DNA from: Pseudoxanthomonas sp. SE1
GTDB taxonomy: Bacteria > Pseudomonadota > Gammaproteobacteria > Xanthomonadales > Xanthomonadaceae
Assembly (NCBI RefSeq): GCF_029542205.1
Contig: NZ_CP113783.1
Location: 735,001 to 799,000 of the forward strand
Reading direction: 5' to 3'
Length of the DNA: 64,000 bases
Position numbers and translations under genes: made by a program. This document shows, piece by piece, positions 16,628-24,343 of this stretch. The notes under the pieces are model-generated. The model was given only the letters and a program-made list of their open reading frames with translations, searched no databases and was not told where the DNA came from. Within the stretch, counting starts at the first letter, position 1; every line of letters starts with the position of its first letter.

Positions 16628-16682
16628 ACATGGGGGTCGGCGCATGGTGTCCCGGCCGAAAGGCAGTGGCGCCAGCTCCGCT

Positions 16683-17324
16683 CTACAGCCTGTAGGCGAC
16701 GGCCTTCATGAGCTTGGAGGCGCCGGCCATCAGCGTCGGGATGGGGGCGGGCAGAGTGCGTGCGCCGGCCTGTTCCGCGTGGTCGGCGTGGCGGGCTTCG
16801 TCGGCCTTCATGACGGTCAGGATCTCCCGGCTACGCAGATCGGCAGGGGGCAGGGTTTCCAGATGTTCGTCCAGGTGGGCTTCCACCTGGCGCTCGGTTT
16901 CGACCACGAAGCCCAGGCTCCAGCCGTCCCCGCGCAGGCCCGCCAAGGCTCCGAGTGCGTAACTGCCGGCGTACCAGAGCGGGTTGAATACGCTGGGGCG
17001 ACTGTCCAGCTCCCGCAGCCGGTCGGCGCACCACGCCAGATGGTCGGTTTCCTCCTGGGCGGCTTCCATCAGGTGGGCGCGGGTCGCGGGGTCGCGTGCA
17101 ACGGCGGCCTGGCCAAAATAGAGGCCCTGTGCGCATACCTCGCCCACGTGGTTGATGCGCATCAGTCCGGCGGCATGATGCTGCTCGGCGGCATCGAGCG
17201 CGACCTCCGGGGTATCTCCGGCCGGGTTGGGGCGGTTGGCCGGCGGATTGCCGAAGACCGTGTCCAGGCCGCGCTGGGCTTCCACGAGCCAGTGGTCCAG
17301 GAGGGAGAAGGTCCGTGTGTTCAT
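16683..17324 (-). CDS. coq7: Coq7-type demethoxyubiquinone hydroxylase
   Basis: Di-iron monooxygenase of late ubiquinone synthesis, 213 residues. Its metal-ligand pattern is visible: [29 protein letters not shown] (ExxH), [17 protein letters not shown] and [12 protein letters not shown] (ExxH). Length and order of motifs fit bacterial Coq7. Acts at the inner membrane on 2-polyprenyl-3-methyl-6-methoxy-1,4-benzoquinol. Convergent with sugE, divergent from rplM. Confidence 0.95.
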   Translation of the reverse strand: MNTRTFSLLDHWLVEAQRGLDTVFGNPPANRPNPAGDTPEVALDAAEQHHAAGLMRINHVGEVCAQGLYFGQAAVARDPATRAHLMEAAQEETDHLAWCADRLRELDSRPSVFNPLWYAGSYALGALAGLRGDGWSLGFVVETERQVEAHLDEHLETLPPADLRSREILTVMKADEARHADHAEQAGARTLPAPIPTLMAGASKLMKAVAYRL

Positions 17325-17397
17325 GCCGCCATTGTGCCGGCTCGCCGCATGGGCGTCTGCCGGTCAACCGGCATGGGGGCAGGGGCGCTCCGGCGAC

Positions 17398-17426
17398 TTG
17401 CACGCGGCGCCCTCGCCCCGTACAAT
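17398..17426 (+). promoter_or_regulatory. sigma-70-type promoter of rplM-rpsI
   Basis: TTGCAC at 17398-17403 and TACAAT at 17421-17426 with an ideal 17-base spacer, about 90 bases upstream of rplM and pointing at it. The resulting leader of roughly 85 bases is long enough for the L13-type translational control known in other bacteria, but no specific structure was established here. Confidence 0.7.
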
Positions 17427-17516
17427 CCCGCCTCTTCCGTTTCACCCTTCACAACGCGTGGCAAAGTTCCGCCGGTGCAACCGCGGAATCCGCCCGACCA
17501 GACACATGAGATCCAC

Positions 17517-17945
17517 ATGAGCACCTTTACCGCCAAGTCCGAGACAGTCCAGCGCGACTGGTACGTCGTCGACGCAGCAGGCAAGACCCTCGGTCGCCTG
17601 TCCACCGAGCTGGCCCGCCGCCTCCGCGGCAAGCACAAGCCCGTCTATACCCCTCACGTTGATACCGGCGACTACCTGGTCGTCATCAACGCCGAGAAGA
17701 TCCACGTCACCGGCAACAAGCTGGCCGACAAGAAGTACCACCGCTTCACGGGCTATATCGGCAATCTGAAGACCGAGACCCTGGCGCAGGCGCTGGAGCG
17801 CCACCCGGAGCGCGTCATCGAAACCGCCGTGAAGGGCATGCTGCCGAAGGGCCCGCTGGGCCGCGACATGTATCGCAAGCTCAAGGTCTACGCCGGCCCG
17901 AATCATCCGCACGCCGCTCAGCAGCCGCAGGTCCTGGACATCTAA
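17517..17945 (+). CDS. rplM: 50S ribosomal protein L13
   Basis: 142 residues, the standard length for L13, with the family segments [37 protein letters not shown] and [19 protein letters not shown]. Early assembly protein of the large subunit, encoded with rpsI as in nearly all bacteria. ATG 17517 was chosen by alignment; upstream codons in the same frame encode nothing conserved. Confidence 0.98.
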   Translation: MSTFTAKSETVQRDWYVVDAAGKTLGRLSTELARRLRGKHKPVYTPHVDTGDYLVVINAEKIHVTGNKLADKKYHRFTGYIGNLKTETLAQALERHPERVIETAVKGMLPKGPLGRDMYRKLKVYAGPNHPHAAQQPQVLDI

Positions 17946-17947
17946 TC

Positions 17948-18340
17948 ATGGCTATCACTCAGAACTACGGCACCGGCCGTCGCAAGTCCTCCACCGCCCG
18001 CGTGTTCCTGCGCAAGGGCACCGGCACCATCACCGTCAACGACCGTCCGCTGGACGAGTTCTTCGGCCGTGAAACCGCGCGCATGATCGTGCGCCAGCCG
18101 CTGGAGCTGACCAAGAACACCGAAAGCTTCGACATCAAGGTCACCACGACCGGCGGCGGCACCACCGGCCAGGCCGGCGCCATCCGCCTGGGCATCGCCC
18201 GCGCGCTGGTGGAGTACGACGAAACCCTGAAGAACGAGCTGCGCAAGGCGGGCTTCATGACCCGTGATGCGCGCGAAGTCGAGCGCAAGAAGGTCGGCCT
18301 GCACAAGGCGCGCCGCGCCACCCAGTTCTCCAAGCGCTAA
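17948..18340 (+). CDS. rpsI: 30S ribosomal protein S9
   Basis: 130 residues with the family motifs [19 protein letters not shown] and [14 protein letters not shown]; the conserved C-terminal SKR tail reaches the P-site tRNA. Starts 2 bases after rplM, forming the universal rplM-rpsI operon. A tRNA-Gln gene follows 33 bases after the stop and may be carried on the same transcript. Confidence 0.98.
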   Translation: MAITQNYGTGRRKSSTARVFLRKGTGTITVNDRPLDEFFGRETARMIVRQPLELTKNTESFDIKVTTTGGGTTGQAGAIRLGIARALVEYDETLKNELRKAGFMTRDAREVERKKVGLHKARRATQFSKR

Positions 18341-18373
18341 CAGACGCGTTACACTACGCGTCACTGGTTATAC

Positions 18374-18448
18374 AGCCCCGTCGCCAAGCGGTAAGGCACC
18401 TGACTCTGACTCAGGCATTCGGTGGTTCGAATCCATCCGGGGCTGCCA
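18374..18448 (+). tRNA. tRNA-Gln (anticodon CTG)
   Basis: 75-base cloverleaf with encoded CCA. The acceptor stem AGCCCCG pairs with CGGGGCT, discriminator base G. The anticodon arm CCTGA-CTCTGAC-TCAGG presents CTG, and the T arm contains GGTTCGAATCC. The GCCAAGCGGTAAGGC D-arm is typical of tRNA-Gln. A factor-independent terminator follows. Confidence 0.96.
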
Positions 18449-18474
18449 ACTTGAAGTCCACTGGACATCCGCAA

Positions 18475-18497
18475 AAGCCCGCCTCTGGCGGGTTTTT
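18475..18497 (+). terminator. Rho-independent terminator after tRNA-Gln
   Basis: Stem CCCGCC / GGCGGG with a TCT loop, preceded by A residues and followed by five Ts. Ends the rplM-rpsI-tRNA-Gln transcript. Confidence 0.85.
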
Positions 18498-18516
18498 GCG
18501 TTGAGGGATATCGCCG

Positions 18517-19263
18517 ATGGTCGCCATGTTCCAACCCCCGTTCTGTCCGCCGGATGAGGCCCTGCGCCGCATGCAGGAGCGCGGTTACGTGGTGCTGGAG
18601 CCGCGCGCCATGGCCGACGCGACCGGCGTCGGCCTGGACGCCCTGGACCCGCTGCTGCCAAGCTGGGAGCGGCTGGAAGTGGACGAGTACCTGAAGGACG
18701 GTGGACGTTACCGGCGCCGTCGGCATTCCTGCTTCATCGTCGACGCGGACAGCATGGCGCAGGCTCCGCATCGTGCGCACTGGCAGTCGTTGGACTACAA
18801 CGCCCTCCATGGCGGCATGCAGCGCTGGTTCGAACCGATAGAGCCTGCCGTCAGTGGGAACGCCGCATGGCGACAGTTGTTGTCCGGACTAGGGCGATGG
18901 TGCTCGACGCTGAAGGGCGAACGGCCGTGGTTCGTGGAGGCCCACCAGTTCCGCATCGACACGACGGATGGTATCGGGCGTCCCACGCCCGAAGGCGCGC
19001 ATCGGGATGGGGTGGATTTCGTCGCGGTGCTGTTGCTGGCGCGCATGGGCATCAAGGGCGGCGAGACCCGGGTGTTCGCTGCTGCGGGCCCGGACGGCCA
19101 GCGCTTTACGCTGGAAGCGCCATGGTCGTTGCTGTTCCTGGATGACGAGCGCGTGATTCATGAGTCCACCCCGATCCAGCCGCTGGATGGACGGGGTCAT
19201 CGCGATACCTTGGTGCTGACATTCCGTCGGGACGGCTTCCAAGGTGATCCGGGCGCCGGCTGA
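18517..19263 (+). CDS. 2-oxoglutarate/Fe(II) dioxygenase-family protein
   Basis: 248 residues resembling the 2OG-Fe oxygenase group PF10014, whose members hydroxylate free amino acids or related small molecules. The metal-binding pattern is visible as HRDGVDF (His-x-Asp, in PEGAHRDGVDFVAVLLL) and a later His in DDERVIHESTPI, followed by DTLVLTFRR. The substrate cannot be told from sequence. ATG 18517 has a TGAGGGA site about 9 bases upstream; a second ATG 9 bases on is possible. Stands alone after the tRNA terminator. Confidence 0.78.
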   Translation: MVAMFQPPFCPPDEALRRMQERGYVVLEPRAMADATGVGLDALDPLLPSWERLEVDEYLKDGGRYRRRRHSCFIVDADSMAQAPHRAHWQSLDYNALHGGMQRWFEPIEPAVSGNAAWRQLLSGLGRWCSTLKGERPWFVEAHQFRIDTTDGIGRPTPEGAHRDGVDFVAVLLLARMGIKGGETRVFAAAGPDGQRFTLEAPWSLLFLDDERVIHESTPIQPLDGRGHRDTLVLTFRRDGFQGDPGAG

Positions 19264-19326
19264 CTGTGGCGCGCATTTCGTTACAATTGAAACCATGGCG
19301 CGTGGGCGCCGGCATCTGGAGTTCCG

Positions 19327-20316
19327 ATGAAGCTGGGTTCCCTGAAGGAAGGCGGTCGTGACGGCACGCTCATCGTCGTATCGCGTGATCTGGCCCGCGG
19401 CGTGCGCGCCACCGGCATCGCACCGACGTTGCAGCGTGCGCTGGAGGATTGGAGCAACACCGCGCCGCGTCTCAACGCGCTGTACGAATCATTGAATTCC
19501 GGCGACGCCGACGGCGCGTTCGACATCGACATGCAGGCGCTGGCCGCGCCGCTGCCGCGGGCCTACGAGTTCGTCGATGGCAGCGCCTACCTGCCGCACG
19601 TGGAGCGCGTCCGCCGCGCCCGCAACGCGGAGGTCCCGGCGAGCTTCTACACGGATCCGCTGATGTACCAGGCCACCAGCGCCGCCTTTCATGGCCCGCG
19701 CGATCCGGTGAAAGTGGTCAGCGAAGACTATGGCATCGATCTGGAAGCGGAGATCGTCGTCATCACCGACGATGTGCCCATGGCGGTCACGGCGACGCAG
19801 GCCGCGGGCCACATCCAGCTGATAGGTCTGGTGAACGATGTGTCCCTGCGCAACCTGATCCCGGGCGAACTGGCGAAAGGTTTCGGCTTCCTGCAGTCCA
19901 AACCGCGTTCGGCGTTGTCGCCGGTGTTCGTCACCCCGGATGAACTGGGCGACGCTTGGCGCGACAACAAGGTTCATCTGCCGCTGGTGACGCACATCAA
20001 TGGCGCCTGGTTCGGCGCACCCGAGGCAGGAGTGGACATGCAGTTCGATTTCGCCCAGTTGGTCGCGCATGCGGCCAAGACCCGGCCGCTGTCGGCGGGC
20101 ACGATTGTCGGCTCCGGCACCATTGCCAACGAGGACACGTCCAAGGGCGCCTCGTGTTTTGCCGAACAGCGCACGGTGGAAACCCTGCGTGACGGCAAGC
20201 CCTCGACGCCGTTCATGAAGTTCGGCGATGTCGTCCACATCGAAATGAAAGACCGTGACGGCCGTTCCATTTTTGGTGTGATCGAGCAAAGGATGGAGCC
20301 GCAGCCCTTGCCTTGA
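19327..20316 (+). CDS. fumarylacetoacetate hydrolase-family protein
   Basis: 329 residues with the FAH C-terminal fold: DYGIDLEAEIVVITDDVPM supplies acidic metal ligands, then GLVNDVSLRNLIPGE and GTIVGSGTIANEDTSKG, the last a hallmark of the family. Together with maiA 100 bases downstream it forms the end of the tyrosine/homogentisate route, splitting fumarylacetoacetate to fumarate and acetoacetate. The family also holds other C-C hydrolases and decarboxylases, but the maiA neighbour favours fumarylacetoacetase activity. Confidence 0.87.
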   Translation: MKLGSLKEGGRDGTLIVVSRDLARGVRATGIAPTLQRALEDWSNTAPRLNALYESLNSGDADGAFDIDMQALAAPLPRAYEFVDGSAYLPHVERVRRARNAEVPASFYTDPLMYQATSAAFHGPRDPVKVVSEDYGIDLEAEIVVITDDVPMAVTATQAAGHIQLIGLVNDVSLRNLIPGELAKGFGFLQSKPRSALSPVFVTPDELGDAWRDNKVHLPLVTHINGAWFGAPEAGVDMQFDFAQLVAHAAKTRPLSAGTIVGSGTIANEDTSKGASCFAEQRTVETLRDGKPSTPFMKFGDVVHIEMKDRDGRSIFGVIEQRMEPQPLP

Positions 20317-20414
20317 TGGCGCGCGCGGGGCCAGTGTGAACAAAGGAAGGCTCGAGGCGGACATGGACGCGTATTCCAGGCAATCGAAGGGGCAAACCGC
20401 GGGAGGCGGCTTGC

Positions 20415-21077
20415 ATGGCTGAGCAACTGCGGCTGTATTCCTATTGGCGCTCCAGTGCCGCCTATCGCGTGCGCATCGGCCTGAACCTGAAAGGGCTGCC
20501 ATACGAAACGGTGCCCGTGCATCTGGTCCGTGAAGGCGGGCAGCAGCACAATCCGGACTACGTCGCCAAGAATCCCCAGCACATGGTGCCCACGCTGCAA
20601 CATGGCGTGCGCGTGATCCGACAGTCGATGGCGATCCTCGAGTACCTCGACGAAGCCTGGCCTTCCCCCCGGCTGCTGCCGATGACGGCGCGCGACCGTG
20701 CGCGCGTGCGTGCACTAGCGCAGATGGTCGCCTGCGACATCCATCCGCTCAACAACCTGCGCGTGCTGCAGTATTTCGACGGTACCTGGAACGTGCCGCA
20801 GTCCGAGCGCGACGAGTGGGTCAAGCACTGGATCGTCGAAGGATTCGAGGCGATCGAGTCGCTGCTCGCCGAAGACGCCGCAACGGGCGCGTTGTTCTGC
20901 CACGGGCAGACGCCGGGGCTGGCGGATTGCTGCCTGGTGCCGCAGGTGTTCAATGCGCGTCGCTTTGGCGTGGACCTGGCGGCATTCCCGGCCATCGTCC
21001 GCATCGAGCAGGCCTGCCTGGCTCTGCCGGCCTTCGATCAGGCGCGCCCGGAAAACCAGCCTGACGCAAATGCCTGA
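20415..21077 (+). CDS. maiA: maleylacetoacetate isomerase (zeta-class GST)
   Basis: 220 residues, glutathione S-transferase fold. The N-terminal thioredoxin-like domain begins LYSYWRSSAAYRVRIGLNL, where the serine pair replaces the usual GST active site as in zeta-class enzymes; NPQHMVPTL and the SMAILEYLDE glutathione-binding motif follow. Converts maleylacetoacetate to fumarylacetoacetate, the substrate of the preceding gene product. Ends just before a strong bidirectional terminator. Confidence 0.93.
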   Translation: MAEQLRLYSYWRSSAAYRVRIGLNLKGLPYETVPVHLVREGGQQHNPDYVAKNPQHMVPTLQHGVRVIRQSMAILEYLDEAWPSPRLLPMTARDRARVRALAQMVACDIHPLNNLRVLQYFDGTWNVPQSERDEWVKHWIVEGFEAIESLLAEDAATGALFCHGQTPGLADCCLVPQVFNARRFGVDLAAFPAIVRIEQACLALPAFDQARPENQPDANA

Positions 21078-21080
21078 ATG

Positions 21081-21108
21081 AAAAAGGGCGGAGTTCTCCG
21101 CCCTTTTT
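21081..21108. terminator. bidirectional terminator between maiA and pilT/pilU-like gene
   Basis: Symmetric hairpin: five As, GGGCGGAG-TT-CTCCGCCC, five Ts. Because A-run and T-run are both present it can end transcripts from both convergent genes. Confidence 0.9.
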
Positions 21109-21130
21109 GCTCACTGCCGCCGTGGTGCAG

Positions 21131-22270
21131 TCAGCCGAAGCCGTGCGTGATGCGCGGCGAACTGCTGCTGCCGGTGTCGTAGTCGGCGTAAGGGTCGTGT
21201 TCGCCCTTGCTGCCTTCGGACAGGCGGAACTTCAGTGCCAGGCCGTCGCGCGAGTCCGCTGCGCGCAGCGCTTCCTCCTGCTCGATCTGGCCCTCCTTGA
21301 CCATGCGGAACAGGCATTGGTCGAAGGTCTCCATGCCTTCCTCCAGCGATTCCTCCATGGCGGCCTTGATCTCGTGCACCTGCCCGCGGCGCAGCAGGTC
21401 GCGGATCATCGGCGTGTTGATCAACACTTCCGCCGCCGGCATGCGACGCCCGTCGGTACCCTTCACCAGGCGTTGGGATACGACGGCGCGCAGGTTGAGC
21501 GCCAGGTTCATCAATACGTTCTTGTGCGCGCTTTCCGGGAAGAAGTTGAGGATGCGCTCGATGGTCTGGTCGGCGTTGTTCGAGTGCAGTGTCGCCAGGC
21601 ACAGATGGCCGGTTTCGGCGAAGGCGATGGCGGCCTCCATCGTGGTGGCGTCCAGGATCTCGCCGATCAGGATGACGTCCGGCGCCTCGCGCATCGCATT
21701 CTTCAGTGCGTTGTGGAACGCATGCGTGTCCAGGCCCACTTCGCGCTGGTTGACGATCGACTGCTTATGCCTGTGCAGGTACTCGATCGGATCCTCGATG
21801 GTGAGGATATGGCCGGTGCTGGTGGTGTTGCGATAGTCGATCATCGAGGCGAGCGAGGTCGACTTGCCCGATCCGGTGGAGCCCACAATCAGCACCAGCC
21901 CGCGCGGGGTCATGATGATGTCCTTCAGCACCGGCGGCAGGTTCAGCTCTTCGATGCTGGGGATCACGCTGCGGATCGCGCGGATCACCATGCCCACCTC
22001 ACCGCGCTGCTTGAAGACGTTGACGCGGAAGCGCCCTGCGTCCTGCAGGGCGATGGCCATGTTGAGCTCCAGTTCGCGCTCGAACACGGGCACCTGGCCC
22101 TCGTCCATCAGCGAATAGGCGATCTTCTTCACCATGCCCGGCGGCAGGCCGGTATTGCCCAAGGGATAGAGCTTGCCCTCGATCTTGATGTACACCGGCG
22201 CCCCGGTGGTGAGAAACATGTCCGAGGCGTTCTTCTCGGTCATCAGCTTCAGGAAATAGCCGATGTCCAT
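21131..22270 (-). CDS. pilU: PilT/PilU-family twitching-motility ATPase
   Basis: 379-residue retraction-type ATPase of type IV pili. Motifs: Walker A GSTGSGKST, Asp box ILTIEDPIEYLHRHK, Walker B DVILIGEILDATTMEAA, His box TGHLCLATLHSNN. I favour PilU over PilT because of the PilU-like N-terminus (DIGYFLKLMTEKNASDMFLT) and the acidic C-terminal extension ending in a Ser-rich tail. The segment after Walker B reads ILD where PilT usually has MRD. It stands alone, not next to another pil gene, so it could be an extra paralogue. ATG 22270 begins the conserved region. Confidence 0.82.
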   Translation of the reverse strand: MDIGYFLKLMTEKNASDMFLTTGAPVYIKIEGKLYPLGNTGLPPGMVKKIAYSLMDEGQVPVFERELELNMAIALQDAGRFRVNVFKQRGEVGMVIRAIRSVIPSIEELNLPPVLKDIIMTPRGLVLIVGSTGSGKSTSLASMIDYRNTTSTGHILTIEDPIEYLHRHKQSIVNQREVGLDTHAFHNALKNAMREAPDVILIGEILDATTMEAAIAFAETGHLCLATLHSNNADQTIERILNFFPESAHKNVLMNLALNLRAVVSQRLVKGTDGRRMPAAEVLINTPMIRDLLRRGQVHEIKAAMEESLEEGMETFDQCLFRMVKEGQIEQEEALRAADSRDGLALKFRLSEGSKGEHDPYADYDTGSSSSPRITHGFG

Positions 22271-22364
22271 GTGCAAAGCTCCCAAGATGCGCGGCGCGAC
22301 GTTGCAACGGCGCCAAAGGCTTCCGACAATGGCCGCGCGCACCCCTCAACGTCACGGCACCCCA

Positions 22365-22760
22365 ATGACAGTTAGCTTCTCACACTTCCGCCGGCCCCTG
22401 CATGTGATGGCGGCCGCAGTAGCAGCACTGGCCGTGGCCGGCGGGCCTGCATTGGCCCAGAGCGCATTGCCCCCTGAACTGGAAGCCGCTGTGCAGGCAG
22501 TGCAGCGCGCAGACCAGGCCGATGCGGACCAGTACGCCCCGCAGCCGCTGGAGGCCGCGAGACAGGCCTTGGCGCAGGCGCAGGCTGCGCATGCGGCACG
22601 CGACAAGAAGGACGCGCTGGATCTGGCCCTGCGGGCCTCGGCGGACGCGGATCTTGCGCGCGCCCGCAGCCTGGAGGCGGTGGCGACGGCCGAAGTGGCG
22701 CAGCGGAAGACGGAGATCGCCGACCTGCAACGCCAGATCGGCGCGGAGGGCGAGCGATGA
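22365..22760 (+). CDS. DUF4398-domain exported protein
   Basis: 131 residues: signal peptide with cleavage near ALAQS, then an Ala-rich helical DUF4398 domain (EAARQALAQAQAAHAARDKK, ALRASADADLARARSLEA). Such proteins are envelope-located, often lipoproteins, and usually precede an OmpA-type partner. Here the stop overlaps the next gene by 4 bases (ATGA), so the pair works together. Function unknown. ATG 22365 begins the signal peptide. Confidence 0.75.
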   Translation: MTVSFSHFRRPLHVMAAAVAALAVAGGPALAQSALPPELEAAVQAVQRADQADADQYAPQPLEAARQALAQAQAAHAARDKKDALDLALRASADADLARARSLEAVATAEVAQRKTEIADLQRQIGAEGER

Positions 22761-23653
22761 GGGCGTCCAGCAAGGTGATCCGGACCGGTGCGCTGGGGCT
22801 GATGCTGGCGCTGAGTTCCGTCACCGTGTCAGCAGCCGACAATCCGGTGGTCCTGCAGCTCAACCAGCGGTTGTCGGCCCTGCATGCCGATCCGGCGCTG
22901 GGGGAACTGGCGGCCTATGAGAAGTTGCGGGCACAACAGGCCATCACCGCCTTCGACAAGGCGCGTCGCAGCCAGCGCGAGACCGCCCAGTACGTAGCGG
23001 AACGCCGGGTGGAGATCGCGGAGATCGCCGCACGTACGCAGGCCGCCCGCCGCGAAGCCGACAGGCTGGACCGCACCCGCAGCGAATTGCTGGTGGAGGC
23101 GAGCCGTCGCGAAGCCGAGCGCGCGCGCCGTGAGGCGGAACGCCTGCGAGTGCAGGCGCAGATCCAGGCCGAGGAAACCGAACGTCTCCGCATGGCCGCA
23201 GAAGCCGAGGCGTTGGCGCGCCAGGAAGCGGAAACCACGCTGGATACCGTCGCGGGCCAGCAGGCGAACCGGTTGAGTGCGGCCCGTCAGCGCGAGCTGA
23301 AGCTGGCGCGCGAGGAGGCGGAACTGGTCTCGGGCGCCAAGCTGCCCGCTTCGAAGTTCGACACTCGTGGTGAGGTTTTCACCTTGGGGGCGGATGTTTT
23401 CACCGCCAGTTCGGCGAAGCTGTCCGCCGGCGGCGCGTCCAGCGCCAGCGCGCTCGCCGCGTACCTGCAGGCCAATCCGAAAGCCCGTGCCCGCATCGAC
23501 GGGTTCGGGGACAAGCAGACCCCCGGACAGCGCCGCGCCGATGCGCTGCGCGATGCCCTGATGGCGGCCGGCGTACCCAAGTCGCGCCTGCAGAGCGCGG
23601 GCAAGGGCACCGGCAGCAAGGCGCGCGCGCTGGAGGTCGTCATCACGCATTGA
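22757..23653 (+). CDS. coiled-coil envelope protein with OmpA-like C-terminus
   Basis: 298 residues: signal peptide (cleavage near VSAAD), a long Arg/Glu/Ala coiled coil (about residues 60-190, including REAERARREAERLRVQAQ), and a C-terminal OmpA-like peptidoglycan-binding domain. The domain is recognisable in VFTLGADVFTASSAKLSAGG, ARIDGFGDKQTPGQRRADAL and the final SKARALEVVI. The domain's usual TDxxG is altered to GFGDKQTPG. It probably bridges membrane and cell wall. Overlaps the DUF4398 gene by 4 bases. Confidence 0.78.
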   Translation: MRASSKVIRTGALGLMLALSSVTVSAADNPVVLQLNQRLSALHADPALGELAAYEKLRAQQAITAFDKARRSQRETAQYVAERRVEIAEIAARTQAARREADRLDRTRSELLVEASRREAERARREAERLRVQAQIQAEETERLRMAAEAEALARQEAETTLDTVAGQQANRLSAARQRELKLAREEAELVSGAKLPASKFDTRGEVFTLGADVFTASSAKLSAGGASSASALAAYLQANPKARARIDGFGDKQTPGQRRADALRDALMAAGVPKSRLQSAGKGTGSKARALEVVITH

Positions 23654-24009
23654 TATCCCCATGTAAATCATGGGGTTGTACGAATCCGCAAGGCGGCTGC
23701 GAGGCGGGCCTGAATGCTCCGCTTACGGGCGGAATCCTTTCGAATCAACCACTTGCGACGGGTCTTGTCGAGCCCGGCAGTGAGGAGTAGGGTCGTATAC
23801 CCAAGCGATCCCTGTCGCTTGGCTCACCGGAGAATCGACCCGATGACGCCCGTACCGATTCCGCAGGAGACCCCCGCCGGCAGCCAGGCTGCAGCGGGCA
23901 TTCCGGTGGGAGGTGCCCGCGGTGCCGGCAAGATGCTCCGCTCCCAAGCCAACGCCCCGCGCCTGCAAAGGCCGGGGCGTTCGTATTTCCGCTGAAGGAG
24001 GTAACGATC
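23654..24009 (+). other. 356-base intergenic region with several strong hairpins
   Basis: No convincing gene. Three stems are visible: TCCGC...GCGGA around 23729-23744; CCAAGCGA-TCCCTG-TCGCTTGG at 23801-23822; and a long hairpin AACGCCCC...GGGGCGTT at 23951-23981 with an inner GCCT-GCAA-AGGC stem. The last sits just before the ribosome site of the DUF465 gene. A 50-codon frame from ATG 23842 has no recognisable content. The spacing suggests a structured leader or small RNA; I match it to no known family. Confidence 0.45.
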
Positions 24010-24228
24010 ATGTTCGAAGGTCAACCGCAGGCCGAAATCGATGCACTCATCAAGGCCGATCCGGAGTTCAAGCAGCTTTACCAGCGCCATCGCGAGCTGG
24101 ACAAGAAGGTCACCGACGCCGAACTGGGCGTGCTGCCCATCGACGACAACCGCCTCGGGCAGATGAAGCGCGAGAAGCTGCACGCCAAGGAGCGATTGCT
24201 CCGGATCTACGACGCCAAGCCGCACTGA
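24010..24228 (+). CDS. DUF465 (YdcH-family) small protein
   Basis: 72 residues, entirely helical and charged, with the DUF465 pattern FKQLYQRHRELDKKVTDAE and KREKLHAKERLLRIYD. These small cytoplasmic proteins are widespread in proteobacteria and their role is unknown. A good GGAGG site (23997-24001) precedes the ATG. It lies about 115 bases before the cystathionine beta-synthase gene and has its own long leader. Confidence 0.85.
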   Translation: MFEGQPQAEIDALIKADPEFKQLYQRHRELDKKVTDAELGVLPIDDNRLGQMKREKLHAKERLLRIYDAKPH

Positions 24229-24343
24229 CGCCTGCCCCGCCACTTTCTTGTCGCGGGCGGCGACGGCCTCCTCGTCGGCCGTCGCCGTCCGCGCCACCCA
24301 AATGCGATAATCCCGGCCTGTACCGCACCGGATGCACGGCCGC

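Noticed and set aside
23842..23994. 50-codon frame in the hairpin-rich gap before the DUF465 gene
   Set aside because: Overlaps the strong hairpin at 23951-23981 and has no recognisable content; a structured RNA reading is simpler.
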